A stretch of DNA of 30,707 nt from assembly GCA_023444705.1 (NCBI GenBank), contig JAEXMB010000028.1, positions 1 to 30,707 on the forward strand, written 5' to 3'. The notes below the pieces were generated by a model. It was given only the letters and a program-made list of their open reading frames with translations, did not search any database and was not told the DNA's origin. The translations under genes were made by a program, and so were the position numbers. Every line of letters starts with the position of its first letter. The first letter of the stretch is position 1. Source of the stretch: Pseudomonadota bacterium. Its GTDB lineage: Bacteria; Pseudomonadota; Alphaproteobacteria; Micavibrionales; UBA2020. Below, piece after piece: positions 15,141 through 24,060 of the stretch.

Positions 15141-17031
15141 CGTCAGTCACCCGCGCCAGCCCGCCAGCCGCGAGACCGTCGCCCGCGCGCTTGCCGCGAT
15201 CAGCCACCGCGGCCCCGATGGCGAAGGCATCTGGCTGTCAGCCGATCAGCGCACGGCATTGGGCCACCGCCGTCTGAGCATCATCGACCTTGCGGGCGGC
15301 GCACAGCCCCTGCATAACGCCAGCAACGACATCCACATCGTCGTCAACGGCGAAATCTACGATCATCGCCGCCTGCGCGCCGATCTGACCGCGCGCGGGC
15401 ATGCTTTTGCCACGCACAGCGACAGCGAGATCGCCCTGCATCTTTATGCCGAATACGGGCTTGATTTCGTCCATCACCTGCGCGGCGAATTCGCGCTGAT
15501 CATCTATGATGCACGCACGAATACGCTCATCGCCGCGCGCGACCGCTTTGGCATCAAGCCACTGTGCTACGCGCAAGACAGCGACGGCACGCTTTACATG
15601 GCATCTGAGGCCAAGGCCATTTTCGCCGCAGGGTTTGCCCCCGCATGGGACCACGAAGCGTTCTATCATGCCTGCACCCTGCAATATACGCCCGCCGACC
15701 GCACGGTATTTGCGGGCATCCGCCAGCTGGCACCCGGGCATCTGCTGATTGCGCGCAATGGCGATGTGTCGGTGCGCAGCTATTGGGATATAGACTTTGC
15801 GCCGCACAAGGACGACAGCCGCAGCGATGCGGACTGGATCAGCGCGTTTGGCGCCGCACTGCATGAATCCGTCAGCCTGCGTCTTGATGCCGATGTGCCG
15901 GTCTGCACGCATTTAAGCGGCGGCATCGATTCATCGACCATCACCGCACTGGCCGCACAGGCCAATCGCGGCGTGAAAGACTGCTTTACCGTGCGTTTTG
16001 ACGGCGACGCCGCCTATGACGAAACCGCCATCGCGCACGACATGGCGCAGAAGACCGGCATCACCCTCAACAGCGTCAGCATCGATGGCGACACGATCGC
16101 CGACCATCTCTCCGATGCTGTATGGTTTAGCGAAGGGATTGCGATCAACAGCCATCTTATTGGCAAATACATGCTCAACCGCGCTATCCGCGTTGCCGGA
16201 TACAAGGTCGCGCTCAGCGGCGAGGGCGCGGATGAACTGCTGGCCGGATACCCTCACCTGCGCGAGGATATACTCGACACCGCAGCGCATGCGGCATCGG
16301 CGCGCCAGGATCTTTATGCAGGCAATGCCAAGCTTGCGGGCGTCTTTCTGGCCGACGGCGATATGCTCGACACCACCGGCATGACGGCGCAGCTTGGCTA
16401 TACCCCTGCATTTTTGCGCGCCAAGGCCTCGCTCGGCCAGCGTCTGCATGGCGTGTTGCATGACGATTACCGCCACGCCATGCGCGCGCATGACCCGTTT
16501 GCCGATATGGCGGCGCGTTATAAAGACGCGCTGGCAGGATTGCCGCGCGTGGATGCCGCAAGCCACCTGTGGACGAAATCGGCACTGGCCAACTACATCC
16601 TGCGCACGCTCGGCGACGGGTGCGAGATGCCGCACGCCGTCGAGGGCCGCGTGCCATTTTTGGACCACCACCTGTGGGAGATGGCGCGCACCCTGCCCGC
16701 GCATTTGAAAATCCGCGGCATGACGGAAAAATTCATTCTGCGAGAGGCCGCCAAGCCGCTGTTGACGCCAGAGCTTTACCGCCGCCAGAAGCACCCCTTC
16801 ATCGCCCCGCCAAGCGCGCGCATGATGACCCCGCGCCTGCGCCAGATGGTGCGCGACACTCTCGCCAGTGCCGGTTTTGCCAACATGGCATTCTTTGACC
16901 AAAAGCGTGTCGGCGCATGGCTTGACACGCTGGAAAAACTGCCCGCGCAACAGCAGGTCAGCAACGAACCTGTGCTGATGACCCTGCTGACGGCAGCACT
17001 GCTGCATGACCGCTACAGGATGGCGGCATGA
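15124..17031 (+). CDS. asnB: Glutamine-hydrolysing asparagine synthetase-like amidotransferase
   Basis: A 635-aa two-domain amidotransferase. The N-terminal Ntn glutaminase starts with the catalytic cysteine (MCGIFSV) and keeps the glutamine-site residues in GHRRLSIIDL, VVNGEIYDH and SDSE. The C-terminal synthetase domain has the PP-loop SGGIDSS (265-271), a GEGADELLAGY pyrophosphate-binding motif and VEGRVPFLDHHLWE. It therefore can use ATP and Gln-derived ammonia to amidate a carboxylate. In housekeeping use this is Asp to Asn. Here it overlaps the MDR gene and the NRPS-like gene (ATGA), as is common for amidotransferases recruited to natural-product clusters. Which of the two roles applies cannot be told from sequence. 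Confidence 0.9.
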   Translation: MCGIFSVSHPRQPASRETVARALAAISHRGPDGEGIWLSADQRTALGHRRLSIIDLAGGAQPLHNASNDIHIVVNGEIYDHRRLRADLTARGHAFATHSDSEIALHLYAEYGLDFVHHLRGEFALIIYDARTNTLIAARDRFGIKPLCYAQDSDGTLYMASEAKAIFAAGFAPAWDHEAFYHACTLQYTPADRTVFAGIRQLAPGHLLIARNGDVSVRSYWDIDFAPHKDDSRSDADWISAFGAALHESVSLRLDADVPVCTHLSGGIDSSTITALAAQANRGVKDCFTVRFDGDAAYDETAIAHDMAQKTGITLNSVSIDGDTIADHLSDAVWFSEGIAINSHLIGKYMLNRAIRVAGYKVALSGEGADELLAGYPHLREDILDTAAHAASARQDLYAGNAKLAGVFLADGDMLDTTGMTAQLGYTPAFLRAKASLGQRLHGVLHDDYRHAMRAHDPFADMAARYKDALAGLPRVDAASHLWTKSALANYILRTLGDGCEMPHAVEGRVPFLDHHLWEMARTLPAHLKIRGMTEKFILREAAKPLLTPELYRRQKHPFIAPPSARMMTPRLRQMVRDTLASAGFANMAFFDQKRVGAWLDTLEKLPAQQQVSNEPVLMTLLTAALLHDRYRMAA

Positions 17032-19913
17032 CGGCACCCTTGTTCATCGACCTGTTCGACGCCGTCGCGCAGGCCCGCGGCAGTCATCCGGCAGTCGTTA
17101 CCGACGGCACGCACAGCGTCAGCTATGCGGATTTGCGCGCACAGGCGCTTAACATCGCAGCGCACCTGCCCGCAGGCGATGATGGCCGCCTGATTGCGAT
17201 CAGCATCGACAAATCAGCCGATTATCTTGCCGCTGTGCTGGCCTGCTGGTATGCGCGTGCAAGCTTTTTGCCGCTTGACCCCGCCCTGCCGCCAGAACGG
17301 CGCGCCTTGATCCTTGCCGAGGCAAAGCCCCTTTGCATTCTGGCCGCACAACCCCTTGAGGCATCCGTCGCCGTTATCGACATAACTGCGCTCCCGCTGC
17401 GCGATTTCACACCGCGCGCACCCTCGCCAGCCGATGCAGCGGCCTATGTGATCTATACGTCAGGATCGACAGGCGCGCCCAAAGGTGTCATCGTCAGCCA
17501 CCGCGGGCTGGTAGCGGTGTTGCAGCAACAGATCGCGCTGTTCGACCTTGATGCCAACAGCCGCAGCCTGTTTTACCTGTCGACCGCGTTTGATGCCTCG
17601 ATTTCCGATTTTGGCACCGCCTTGCTTGCGGGCGCGACGCTTTACATCGAAAGCGCAGGCAAGCTTGATACCGCCGCCCATCTGGCGCGCATCCTGGCCG
17701 CGCGCGCCATTACCTATGCCGATTTGCCGCCCGCGCTGTTGCGCTTGCTCGATCCCGCGCAGATGCCTGCCAGCCTGCGCAGCATCTGCATCGGCGGCGA
17801 GGTTTGCCCGCCCGCCGTCGTGCGCCGCTGGGCGCAGGACAGGCGCATCGTCTGCGTCTATGGCCCGACCGAAGCAACCATCTGCACCAGTGCCAGCATC
17901 TGCGACCCTCTCACCTGGCAGGCACCGCTGATCGGCGCGCCGCTTGACGGCGTCAGCTATGCAATTCTCGATCCCGCGCGCACGCCGTGCGACGACGGCG
18001 AGTTGTATATCGCCGGCCCCCATCTGGCCAACGGTTATCTGGCGCAAGACAGCCTGACCGCACAAAAATTCGTGATGATCGATGGCCAGCGGTGGTATCG
18101 CACCGGCGATCATGTGCGCCGCACCGGCGACGGCATCGAATTTATCGGCCGCATCGACCGCCAGTTCAAATGGCGCGGCCAGCTGGTAGAACCAGAGGAA
18201 ATCGAACAAGCCCTCTGCCGTCTTGACGGTATCAGCCGTGCCGCCCTGTTGCGCGACACCACAAACGGGCATGAGCGCCTTGTCGCCCATATCGAAAGCA
18301 CGCACGAACAGGATATGGCGCAGATACAGGCCCGCCTTGCCAAAACCCTGCCCGCATGGATGATCCCCACGCATATCGTCACCCATACCCAGTTGCCATT
18401 GACCGCAACCGGCAAGATCAACCGCAGCGCCTTGGCCGCGCGCGCCAGCCATGCGGCACCTTCACGCGGCACGCCGTTCACCCCCGCAACAGCAACTGAA
18501 CAACGCCTGCTGGCCTGCTGGCAGCGCGTTTTGCGGCAAGAGCGCATTCCTGCCGATACGCCGTTTTCCGCCCTTGGCGGAGATTCCTTTGCCGTCTTGC
18601 AACTGTTGCTGGAGGCTGAAAAAGCCGACCTGCGCCTCACGCCCGATTTCGTCGCCCGCCACACGACACTGGGCGCGCAGGCACGCCACCTGCACAGCGA
18701 CGACACGCACAGCCCCATGCAGGACGCCGCACTTTTGCGCGCGCATGTGCTGTCGCAGTTCCCCATTCCTGCCGCCGCACGCGACGGGGTGCAAAGCGGC
18801 GATATGTTGCTGACGGGCGCGACAGGCTTTCTTGGACGCCAGATTTTGCTTCGGCTGCTTGAACATACAGACGCGACCATCCACGTGATTTTGCGCGCCG
18901 CCAGCACCGAGCAAGGCTGGCAGCGGCTGGGCCTTGACGCGCGCTTCAAGCCGCGCCTGCGCATTCTCTGCGGCGACATGACACAGGAACATTTCGGCCT
19001 TGATGCGCAGGACTGGGCCCAACTGGCCAGCCGGATCACCACCATCATCCATTGCGCCGCCGTAGTGAACATGGCCCTGCCTTACGCAGCACTTGAAGAC
19101 GCCAATGTGCGCGCCGTGCATACGCTGATCTGTCTTGCCGCGACGGGCTGCGCCAAGCATATCCATCATGCTTCGACCCTGTCGGTTTTCGTCGCAACCG
19201 ACCGCAACAGCGGCACCGCGCGCGAAAGCGATACACTGGATGCCACCCGGCAGATCTACGGCGGCTATGCACAAAGCAAATGGGCGGCGGAAATTCTGCT
19301 GCAGGCTGCGCGCACGCAAGGCCATACAGTGACGCTGCACCGGCTGGGGCTGATTACGGGTGACAGCGCGACGGGCGAATATTCCTGCCACGATTTCCTG
19401 CGCACCTTCATGCAGGGCGTCATCAGCCTTGGCCATATCCCTGCCGGAAACAACGACAGCCTGCTGGTCGACGCCACACCCGTCGATTACGCTGCCGACA
19501 TGATGGTTGCCGCTGTTTCAGCATACCAGCACGGCTGCCTGCACATCGCCAATACGCGTGGGTTTTCATGGCCGCAGATCATGCAGGGCCTGCACCGCAA
19601 TGGCCACGCGTTGACAGCTCTTGAGCCACAAGCATGGGATGACTGGCTGGCAGCGCGCAGAGCCGCACAGCCGCTAAACATTGACGAAAGCGCCGCCGTC
19701 ATGGCGATGTGCCGCGCGCTTGGCACACAGGCGTTTGAACGCCACCGCACGATGGATCTGTTTCAGGGCACGGATATCGTTTTTGACAGCGCACATCTCA
19801 GGGCTGTACACGGCTGGCGCGCGCCGCCACTGGCCGATGATGCCTTGCTCGATCTTTACATCCGCACTTTTACGTTGCGGCCGATGCCCGCAAAGAACGC
19901 GGCCATTGCCTGA
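17028..19913 (+). CDS. NRPS-like A-T-R enzyme (adenylation, carrier, thioester reductase)
   Basis: A 961-aa single-module enzyme without a condensation domain. It would activate an amino or other carboxylic acid as AMP ester, load it on its carrier arm and release it reductively as aldehyde or alcohol. Motifs in order: A3 YTSGSTGAPKG (143-153), A4 FDASISDF, A5 VYGPTEATIC, A7 YRTGD, A8 GRIDRQFKWRGQLVEPEEIE, A10 lysine in TATGKINR; carrier LGGDS with phosphopantetheine Ser520; reductase NADP loop TGATGFLG (596-603) and catalytic YAQSK (Y747, K751). By hand alignment to GrsA the specificity residues read D-A-S-D-C-G-V-I-C-K, which is not a phenylalanine code and has an acidic residue in the pocket; this reading is tentative. 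It is coupled to asnB by ATGA. No phosphopantetheinyl transferase is seen nearby. Confidence 0.9.
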   Translation: MTAPLFIDLFDAVAQARGSHPAVVTDGTHSVSYADLRAQALNIAAHLPAGDDGRLIAISIDKSADYLAAVLACWYARASFLPLDPALPPERRALILAEAKPLCILAAQPLEASVAVIDITALPLRDFTPRAPSPADAAAYVIYTSGSTGAPKGVIVSHRGLVAVLQQQIALFDLDANSRSLFYLSTAFDASISDFGTALLAGATLYIESAGKLDTAAHLARILAARAITYADLPPALLRLLDPAQMPASLRSICIGGEVCPPAVVRRWAQDRRIVCVYGPTEATICTSASICDPLTWQAPLIGAPLDGVSYAILDPARTPCDDGELYIAGPHLANGYLAQDSLTAQKFVMIDGQRWYRTGDHVRRTGDGIEFIGRIDRQFKWRGQLVEPEEIEQALCRLDGISRAALLRDTTNGHERLVAHIESTHEQDMAQIQARLAKTLPAWMIPTHIVTHTQLPLTATGKINRSALAARASHAAPSRGTPFTPATATEQRLLACWQRVLRQERIPADTPFSALGGDSFAVLQLLLEAEKADLRLTPDFVARHTTLGAQARHLHSDDTHSPMQDAALLRAHVLSQFPIPAAARDGVQSGDMLLTGATGFLGRQILLRLLEHTDATIHVILRAASTEQGWQRLGLDARFKPRLRILCGDMTQEHFGLDAQDWAQLASRITTIIHCAAVVNMALPYAALEDANVRAVHTLICLAATGCAKHIHHASTLSVFVATDRNSGTARESDTLDATRQIYGGYAQSKWAAEILLQAARTQGHTVTLHRLGLITGDSATGEYSCHDFLRTFMQGVISLGHIPAGNNDSLLVDATPVDYAADMMVAAVSAYQHGCLHIANTRGFSWPQIMQGLHRNGHALTALEPQAWDDWLAARRAAQPLNIDESAAVMAMCRALGTQAFERHRTMDLFQGTDIVFDSAHLRAVHGWRAPPLADDALLDLYIRTFTLRPMPAKNAAIA

Positions 19914-20896
19914 TCGACCGCCGCCACGGCATTGTGCAGGCGCGCATCACCCTGCCCGCCGATGACCGCATAGGGCCTGCCATATGATTTGAGCGTATCT
20001 TCGCAATCGGCAAAGAATTCCGCGCCGCGCCCCTCGAAATAGCGCACCATATCGGGTACCCACGGCAAATCAGGCGCCAGCAACAGATAGAAATCGCAAG
20101 GATAGGCGCGGGCCAGAGCCTCGACCGCCATATCGCGCGCGCCGTAAAGCCAGCGCGCCCAGACGGTGGTCGACAGCGCGTCGGTATCACTGAACACCAC
20201 GCGGTCGGCATCGGCCAATGCAGCGTCGATCAGGCGTTGCTGACCTTGCGCGATCGCCAGCATGTCGCCGGCGGTAATGCTGCCCTGTGACTCGATCACG
20301 TCGCGCGCGAATTCATGCACGCCTTTTGTAGTGTAATGCGCCGCCAGTTGTTGCGTCAGCGTGCTTTTTCCCGTCGATTCCGGACCAAAGACACAGACCT
20401 TGAAGGTATAATCGCGCCGTGCCGCAGCCGAGAGCAAATGCCAGTGAGCCGCAAGGTCATTGCGGATCATCGTCGCGCTGACGGGAACGGCGGCGCGCGC
20501 GATGTCAAAAGGCATAAAGACAGCACCAAGCTCCTGCGCCAGACGCGCCCCGTAAGTTTCAGACGCAAACACGACATCAGGCTTTTCGCCCAGCACTTGC
20601 AGCAGGCTGTCGCGCCAGATATCCCAGAAACGGGGGTGTTCGCCGGGATCCTGCGGGTTTGGTTGCGGCAGATGCAGGACGGTGGCATCAGGCACGGTTT
20701 GCACGATCCAGCGGCAACGCGTTTGGGCATCAACCCATGCATCGGGGATATTGTCGACAACAACGTAAAGATGCGTGCAGTTTTCACGCGCAAAGCGCAG
20801 CAGGGCTTCATGCCCGCGGTGCAGCGGCATGAACTTGCCCAGAACAAACCCGATGCGGGGCGTATTTTTGACCGTCACGTGGCGTATTCCCGTCAT
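19856..20896 (-). CDS. nadR: NadR-like NMN adenylyltransferase / nicotinamide riboside kinase
   Basis: A 346-aa bifunctional NAD-salvage enzyme. The N-terminal nucleotidylyltransferase domain starts GFVLGKFMPLHRGHE (16-30, with the HxGH-type motif) and has PVSATMIRNDLAAHW. The C-terminal kinase domain has Walker A GPESTGKST (171-179) and a VVFSDTDALSTTVW segment. No N-terminal helix-turn-helix is present, unlike the repressor NadR of enterics. I chose ATG 20896, directly before the conserved domain; ATG 20917 would add seven residues, and the frame back to 21274 lies inside the opposite gene and is rejected. The 3' end overlaps the convergent A/T/R gene by 58 nt. Confidence 0.88.
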   Translation of the reverse strand: MTGIRHVTVKNTPRIGFVLGKFMPLHRGHEALLRFARENCTHLYVVVDNIPDAWVDAQTRCRWIVQTVPDATVLHLPQPNPQDPGEHPRFWDIWRDSLLQVLGEKPDVVFASETYGARLAQELGAVFMPFDIARAAVPVSATMIRNDLAAHWHLLSAAARRDYTFKVCVFGPESTGKSTLTQQLAAHYTTKGVHEFARDVIESQGSITAGDMLAIAQGQQRLIDAALADADRVVFSDTDALSTTVWARWLYGARDMAVEALARAYPCDFYLLLAPDLPWVPDMVRYFEGRGAEFFADCEDTLKSYGRPYAVIGGQGDARLHNAVAAVDQAMAAFFAGIGRNVKVRM

Positions 20897-20964
20897 GGCA
20901 AAGACTGCCCCAATCATATATGCTTGCAGGGCGACAATCCACCCCTCTCCCTTGCGAGTTGACG

Positions 20965-21741
20965 ATGTTCGGCACCGCCACATTTGACCGTATGCCCGAA
21001 AGCTTCCTGACCGATCCCGCGGTCTGGGACGATTTTGTCGGGCAGGTCTGGCAGGCCGTGCTGTCGCCGCTTGGCCTGCGCGCCGATGGCACGCTGATCG
21101 AAATCGCGCCCGGGTCTGCGCCAAAGATCGGCCATGCCCTTGCGCGCGCGGGCTTTCACGGCACCCTGCATGTGGTCGAGGCCTCTGCTCCCGCACTTGA
21201 GGTCCTCGCCGCGCATTACCGCCGCCTGTTGCCCCGCGCCACCCTGCACCTGCACGCATCCCGCCTGTCCGCATGCATGGACATGCTGCCGCAAGGCGCG
21301 GACGCAGTGCTGGGCAACCATATCATCGACGATATGCTGCTGGGCGCCAGCACGCAGGCGCAGAATACTTTTGACTGGGCCACACAGTACAGCGACGCCG
21401 TCACCCCCCAAACGCATGCCGCCTTTGTACAGCTGCAACGCCATCAGGAAGACACCACAGCGCAGGTCAGCACAGAACTGGCACAAGCCTTCGCGCATCT
21501 GGCCCCGCGCCATGTCGTGTTGAGCCAATACCCAAGCTCGACCCTGCAGGCCGCAGGGCTGGATGCGCTCAACGCCTGCGCCATCAACGTTCTGAACCGC
21601 CTGCAGGAACACCTGCGCAGTGCCTATGCCGTGGGTGATTGCAGCACCGCGCTCAACACCCTGCCCCATTACCACAATGCCCATATCGGGCACAACGTCC
21701 TCAACCCCCGCTACTGGCTGTCATGCACGAAAAAGAACTGA
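20965..21741 (+). CDS. SAM-dependent methyltransferase-like protein
   Basis: A 258-aa protein with a class I Rossmann-type layout: LIEIAPGSAPKIGHAL resembles motif I (acidic residue followed by a Gly-rich turn), LHVVEAS ends in the acidic residue expected at the end of strand 2, and DAVLGNHIIDDMLL fits the motif IV region. The Gly-rich loop is unusual (APGSAP rather than GxGxG). The C-terminal half is helical and not recognised. The 3' end overlaps the next gene by 19 nt, so the two proteins probably work together. The substrate is unknown. It starts about 70 nt from the divergent nadR. Confidence 0.55.
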   Translation: MFGTATFDRMPESFLTDPAVWDDFVGQVWQAVLSPLGLRADGTLIEIAPGSAPKIGHALARAGFHGTLHVVEASAPALEVLAAHYRRLLPRATLHLHASRLSACMDMLPQGADAVLGNHIIDDMLLGASTQAQNTFDWATQYSDAVTPQTHAAFVQLQRHQEDTTAQVSTELAQAFAHLAPRHVVLSQYPSSTLQAAGLDALNACAINVLNRLQEHLRSAYAVGDCSTALNTLPHYHNAHIGHNVLNPRYWLSCTKKN

Positions 21742-23606
21742 TTGCACGCTACATGGGCGCAATACCGGGCGCACTTGCGCGCCTTGGCAAAGCGATCTTC
21801 GTTGAAATGCCGCTTTATAAAAGCAAGCGGCGCTGCCGCCCCGTCTATATCAACCGCGCCGCCTACCGGGCAATTTTTGCACCCGCCCACGATCCGTCGT
21901 GGGATGAAATGTCGGCCACGCTGGCCACGCTGTTCAGCACGACGATCGAACCCGAACATGGCACCGGCGAGGTCGTCGCCACTGCCTATGCCGACCGGCA
22001 GAGCGACCCCCTTGACCTGTCGCTGGCGGGCAACGGCGGTTCGGGCCGCGCTTATTACGCGGGGGCGGTATTCAATATCAAGGGTGAGCGCACGCCGCTG
22101 GCCACTGCCGCGAAAAAGCAGTTTTCCGACGGCTTTCTTGAAATGGAGCGCGCCATCTGGGAAACGCTGGTCGCCAACGGCCTGCAGGGCGCGATCAGCA
22201 CCGGCCTCAATGACGTGCTGGCCGTCATCGATATGGATGATACCTGCACCGTCAGCTGGCGCGACAAGCCGGTGAAGCGCGCCAAGGTGATCCGCCTTGA
22301 CGACGGCTGTCTTGACCGCGTCACCCATCTGTTCCACACCCCGCGCGCATCGCCCGCGGCCGCGCTGCACGATACCGCGCGCGCCTATGGCGTGCTGGAG
22401 GCTGACAAGTTCTGCCAGCGCATCGTGCATGGCACCTGGTCGCCCGGCAATATCTCGCTTACGGGCCATCTGATCGACTTTGACACCGTCTGCGCCGTCA
22501 AGGGACGCGGGCCGGTCTATAGCTCTACCCGCTGGTATCACCAAAACCGCTTTGGCTTTGAACATGGCGGGCAGGCCACGATCCTTGGCGCGCTGGCCGA
22601 TCACGCGCACATAAACAAGGACAACGTCAGCGCGCAGGACCTGTGCGACAGCATGCTGCGCAGCCTATACGATCAGACCGCGCTGAATTTCATTGCCCTG
22701 ATGGGCTTTGACGATGCCGCAACACTTTATGAACGCCACCGCGACAGTGTCGGCGAACTCTGCGGCCTGTGGCAGGAAATCGCGCGCAAAACCTATGCCT
22801 GCACCGCCGCCCTGTTGCTCAAGGACACGCGCGCCAATCACGTGCATGTGTTTGACACGGCCTTGTTCATGGCGGCCTATCCGCTGGCGCTACGCTGCGA
22901 AAACTTTAACCCCGCGGATATGGTGGCGCTGATGGGCGACGATCCGCTGGCCGATGAGCTGCTCGGCGCAGGCGCGCATGAGGAACTGGGTGAAATCGAA
23001 CAACAGCATCAGGATGCCGTCGACGCTGTCATCGGCGGGCATATGGTCGGCGACGCACAGACGCGCGACATGCTTGACCTTGCCGCGCTGGGCTTCGTCA
23101 AAAAGTATGACCGCCTGTTTCGCGCACTTTTGGCCGACAGCGCGCAGGACCTGACGCAGGTCGAGGCCCAGGCGCTGGCGCGCAACGACGACCGCCGCAC
23201 GTTGTTCCCCGCCCTGACCGCAAGCTTTCGTCTGGGTGAAAACAAACAGGGGCGCAGTGCTGCGCATATCGACAGTATCATCGCCTCGCTTGTCGAATCA
23301 TGTCAGCGCGGCGCCACCCCCGCCATGCGCCACAGCGTCTATGACGAGGGGGCTTTTGCGATCATCCTTGACGGCAAGGGCGGACACCGCCTGCGTTTCA
23401 CCGCCCATGCAGGGCAGGCGCAACCATATGAAATTACATGGGAAAATGAGACTTTTGCCCTTGATGAAAACGGGTTATCCTCGCCCCGGCCCAATGATTT
23501 GCTCTGGCCGCTTTTAACGCGCGAAGCATCTTTACAGATACCGGAAATCTCTCTATATTCTCAAATTGAGCATATCAAGAAAAACGCGCTGGCCACCCCG
23601 CTGTAA
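21723..23606 (+). CDS. Divergent SelO-like pseudokinase (possible protein AMPylase)
   Basis: A 627-aa protein whose first 300 residues follow the SelO/YdiU pattern. GNGGSGRA (103-110) corresponds to the SelO QLGDGRA; NIKGERTP (118-125) to LKGxGxTP with the nucleotide-binding Lys (K120); an acidic helix FLEMERAIWETL to the SIREFL helix; VIRLDD (R191) to the VLRIAP arginine; HGTWSPGNISL (236-246) to HGVMNTDNMSL; and IDFDTVCAV (251-259) to the metal-binding IDYGPF. SelO proteins transfer AMP to protein hydroxyls. Here the loop Asp is replaced (SPGN versus NTDN), while Asn and the later Asp remain, so catalysis may be altered. The C-terminal half is unrecognised. ATG 21723 overlaps the methyltransferase-like gene by 19 nt, with no good ribosome site of its own. 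Confidence 0.6.
   Translation: MHEKELIARYMGAIPGALARLGKAIFVEMPLYKSKRRCRPVYINRAAYRAIFAPAHDPSWDEMSATLATLFSTTIEPEHGTGEVVATAYADRQSDPLDLSLAGNGGSGRAYYAGAVFNIKGERTPLATAAKKQFSDGFLEMERAIWETLVANGLQGAISTGLNDVLAVIDMDDTCTVSWRDKPVKRAKVIRLDDGCLDRVTHLFHTPRASPAAALHDTARAYGVLEADKFCQRIVHGTWSPGNISLTGHLIDFDTVCAVKGRGPVYSSTRWYHQNRFGFEHGGQATILGALADHAHINKDNVSAQDLCDSMLRSLYDQTALNFIALMGFDDAATLYERHRDSVGELCGLWQEIARKTYACTAALLLKDTRANHVHVFDTALFMAAYPLALRCENFNPADMVALMGDDPLADELLGAGAHEELGEIEQQHQDAVDAVIGGHMVGDAQTRDMLDLAALGFVKKYDRLFRALLADSAQDLTQVEAQALARNDDRRTLFPALTASFRLGENKQGRSAAHIDSIIASLVESCQRGATPAMRHSVYDEGAFAIILDGKGGHRLRFTAHAGQAQPYEITWENETFALDENGLSSPRPNDLLWPLLTREASLQIPEISLYSQIEHIKKNALATPL
23531..23559 (+). promoter_or_regulatory. 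Sigma70-type promoter for the 131-aa gene
   Basis: TTTACA (23531-23536), 17 nt, TATATT (23554-23559), lying inside the last codons of the SelO-like gene. The start codon of the small gene is 88 nt downstream of the -10 box. The palindrome at 23555-23575 overlaps the -10 and the expected start site. Confidence 0.55.
23555..23575. promoter_or_regulatory. Palindromic candidate operator B
   Basis: A 21-bp dyad ATATnCTCAAnTTGAGnATAT with the perfect core CTCAA-A-TTGAG. It matches operator A (14159-14179) at 17 of 21 positions in the same orientation, although this copy is inside coding DNA. Confidence 0.5.
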
Positions 23607-23647
23607 ACGCGCCGGCAACAAAAACAGGCACCAAGGACGCACATACC

Positions 23648-24043
23648 ATGACGAACAACACCACCGTACTGGCCCAGCGCATCGAAAAAGCCATCGACAC
23701 CGAAATCACCCGCCGCATGGGCACGATCAGCAATCCCGTGCTGCGCAGCTCGATCCAGGAACTGTTGCGCGACAGCGTGAGCGAGAAAATCCTCCTCGCC
23801 GTCAGCGCCAACCCGCCCAAGGCCATCGACATCGCCACCGCCGTGCAGCACAGCATGGACGAGCTGGCGCAAAGCGTAAAATCGCTCAAAGGCAACGCGC
23901 TCAAGGGCAGCTTCAAAAGTGCCGGTTCGGGCAACGACAACGGCGGCAAGACCTCGGGCAGCGGCGCGAAATCAAGCCCCCGCACGACGCGCGCCACACG
24001 CACCTATAGCTCGGGCGGCAAAGGCGGCTACGGCGGCAAATAA
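23648..24043 (+). CDS. Small protein with helical N-terminus and Gly/Ser/basic tail
   Basis: A 131-aa protein of unknown function. Residues 1-85 look helical and amphipathic (RIEKAIDTEITRRM, LRSSIQELLRDSVSEKILLAV, IATAVQHSMDELAQSVKSL). The last 45 residues are low-complexity, rich in Gly, Ser, Lys and Arg, and end in SSGGKGGYGGK, a tail type seen in nucleic-acid-binding or assembly proteins. No signal peptide. AAGGA lies 10 nt before the ATG. It has its own promoter with a palindromic operator and a terminator directly after it, so it is a single-gene unit. Confidence 0.7.
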   Translation: MTNNTTVLAQRIEKAIDTEITRRMGTISNPVLRSSIQELLRDSVSEKILLAVSANPPKAIDIATAVQHSMDELAQSVKSLKGNALKGSFKSAGSGNDNGGKTSGSGAKSSPRTTRATRTYSSGGKGGYGGK

Positions 24044-24060
24044 CCCGCCACATCACACAT

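Noticed and set aside
15931..17037. 368-aa minus-strand frame opposite asnB
   Set aside because: Mirror image of asnB with no recognisable motif; asnB is intact on the other strand.
20897..20964. Promoter TTGTCG...TATGAT for the NadR-like gene
   Set aside because: The spacing is only 13 nt, too short for sigma70.
20897..21274. 126-residue N-terminal extension of the NadR-like protein
   Set aside because: Arg/Pro/Gly-rich and antisense to the methyltransferase-like gene; the conserved domain starts right after ATG 20896.
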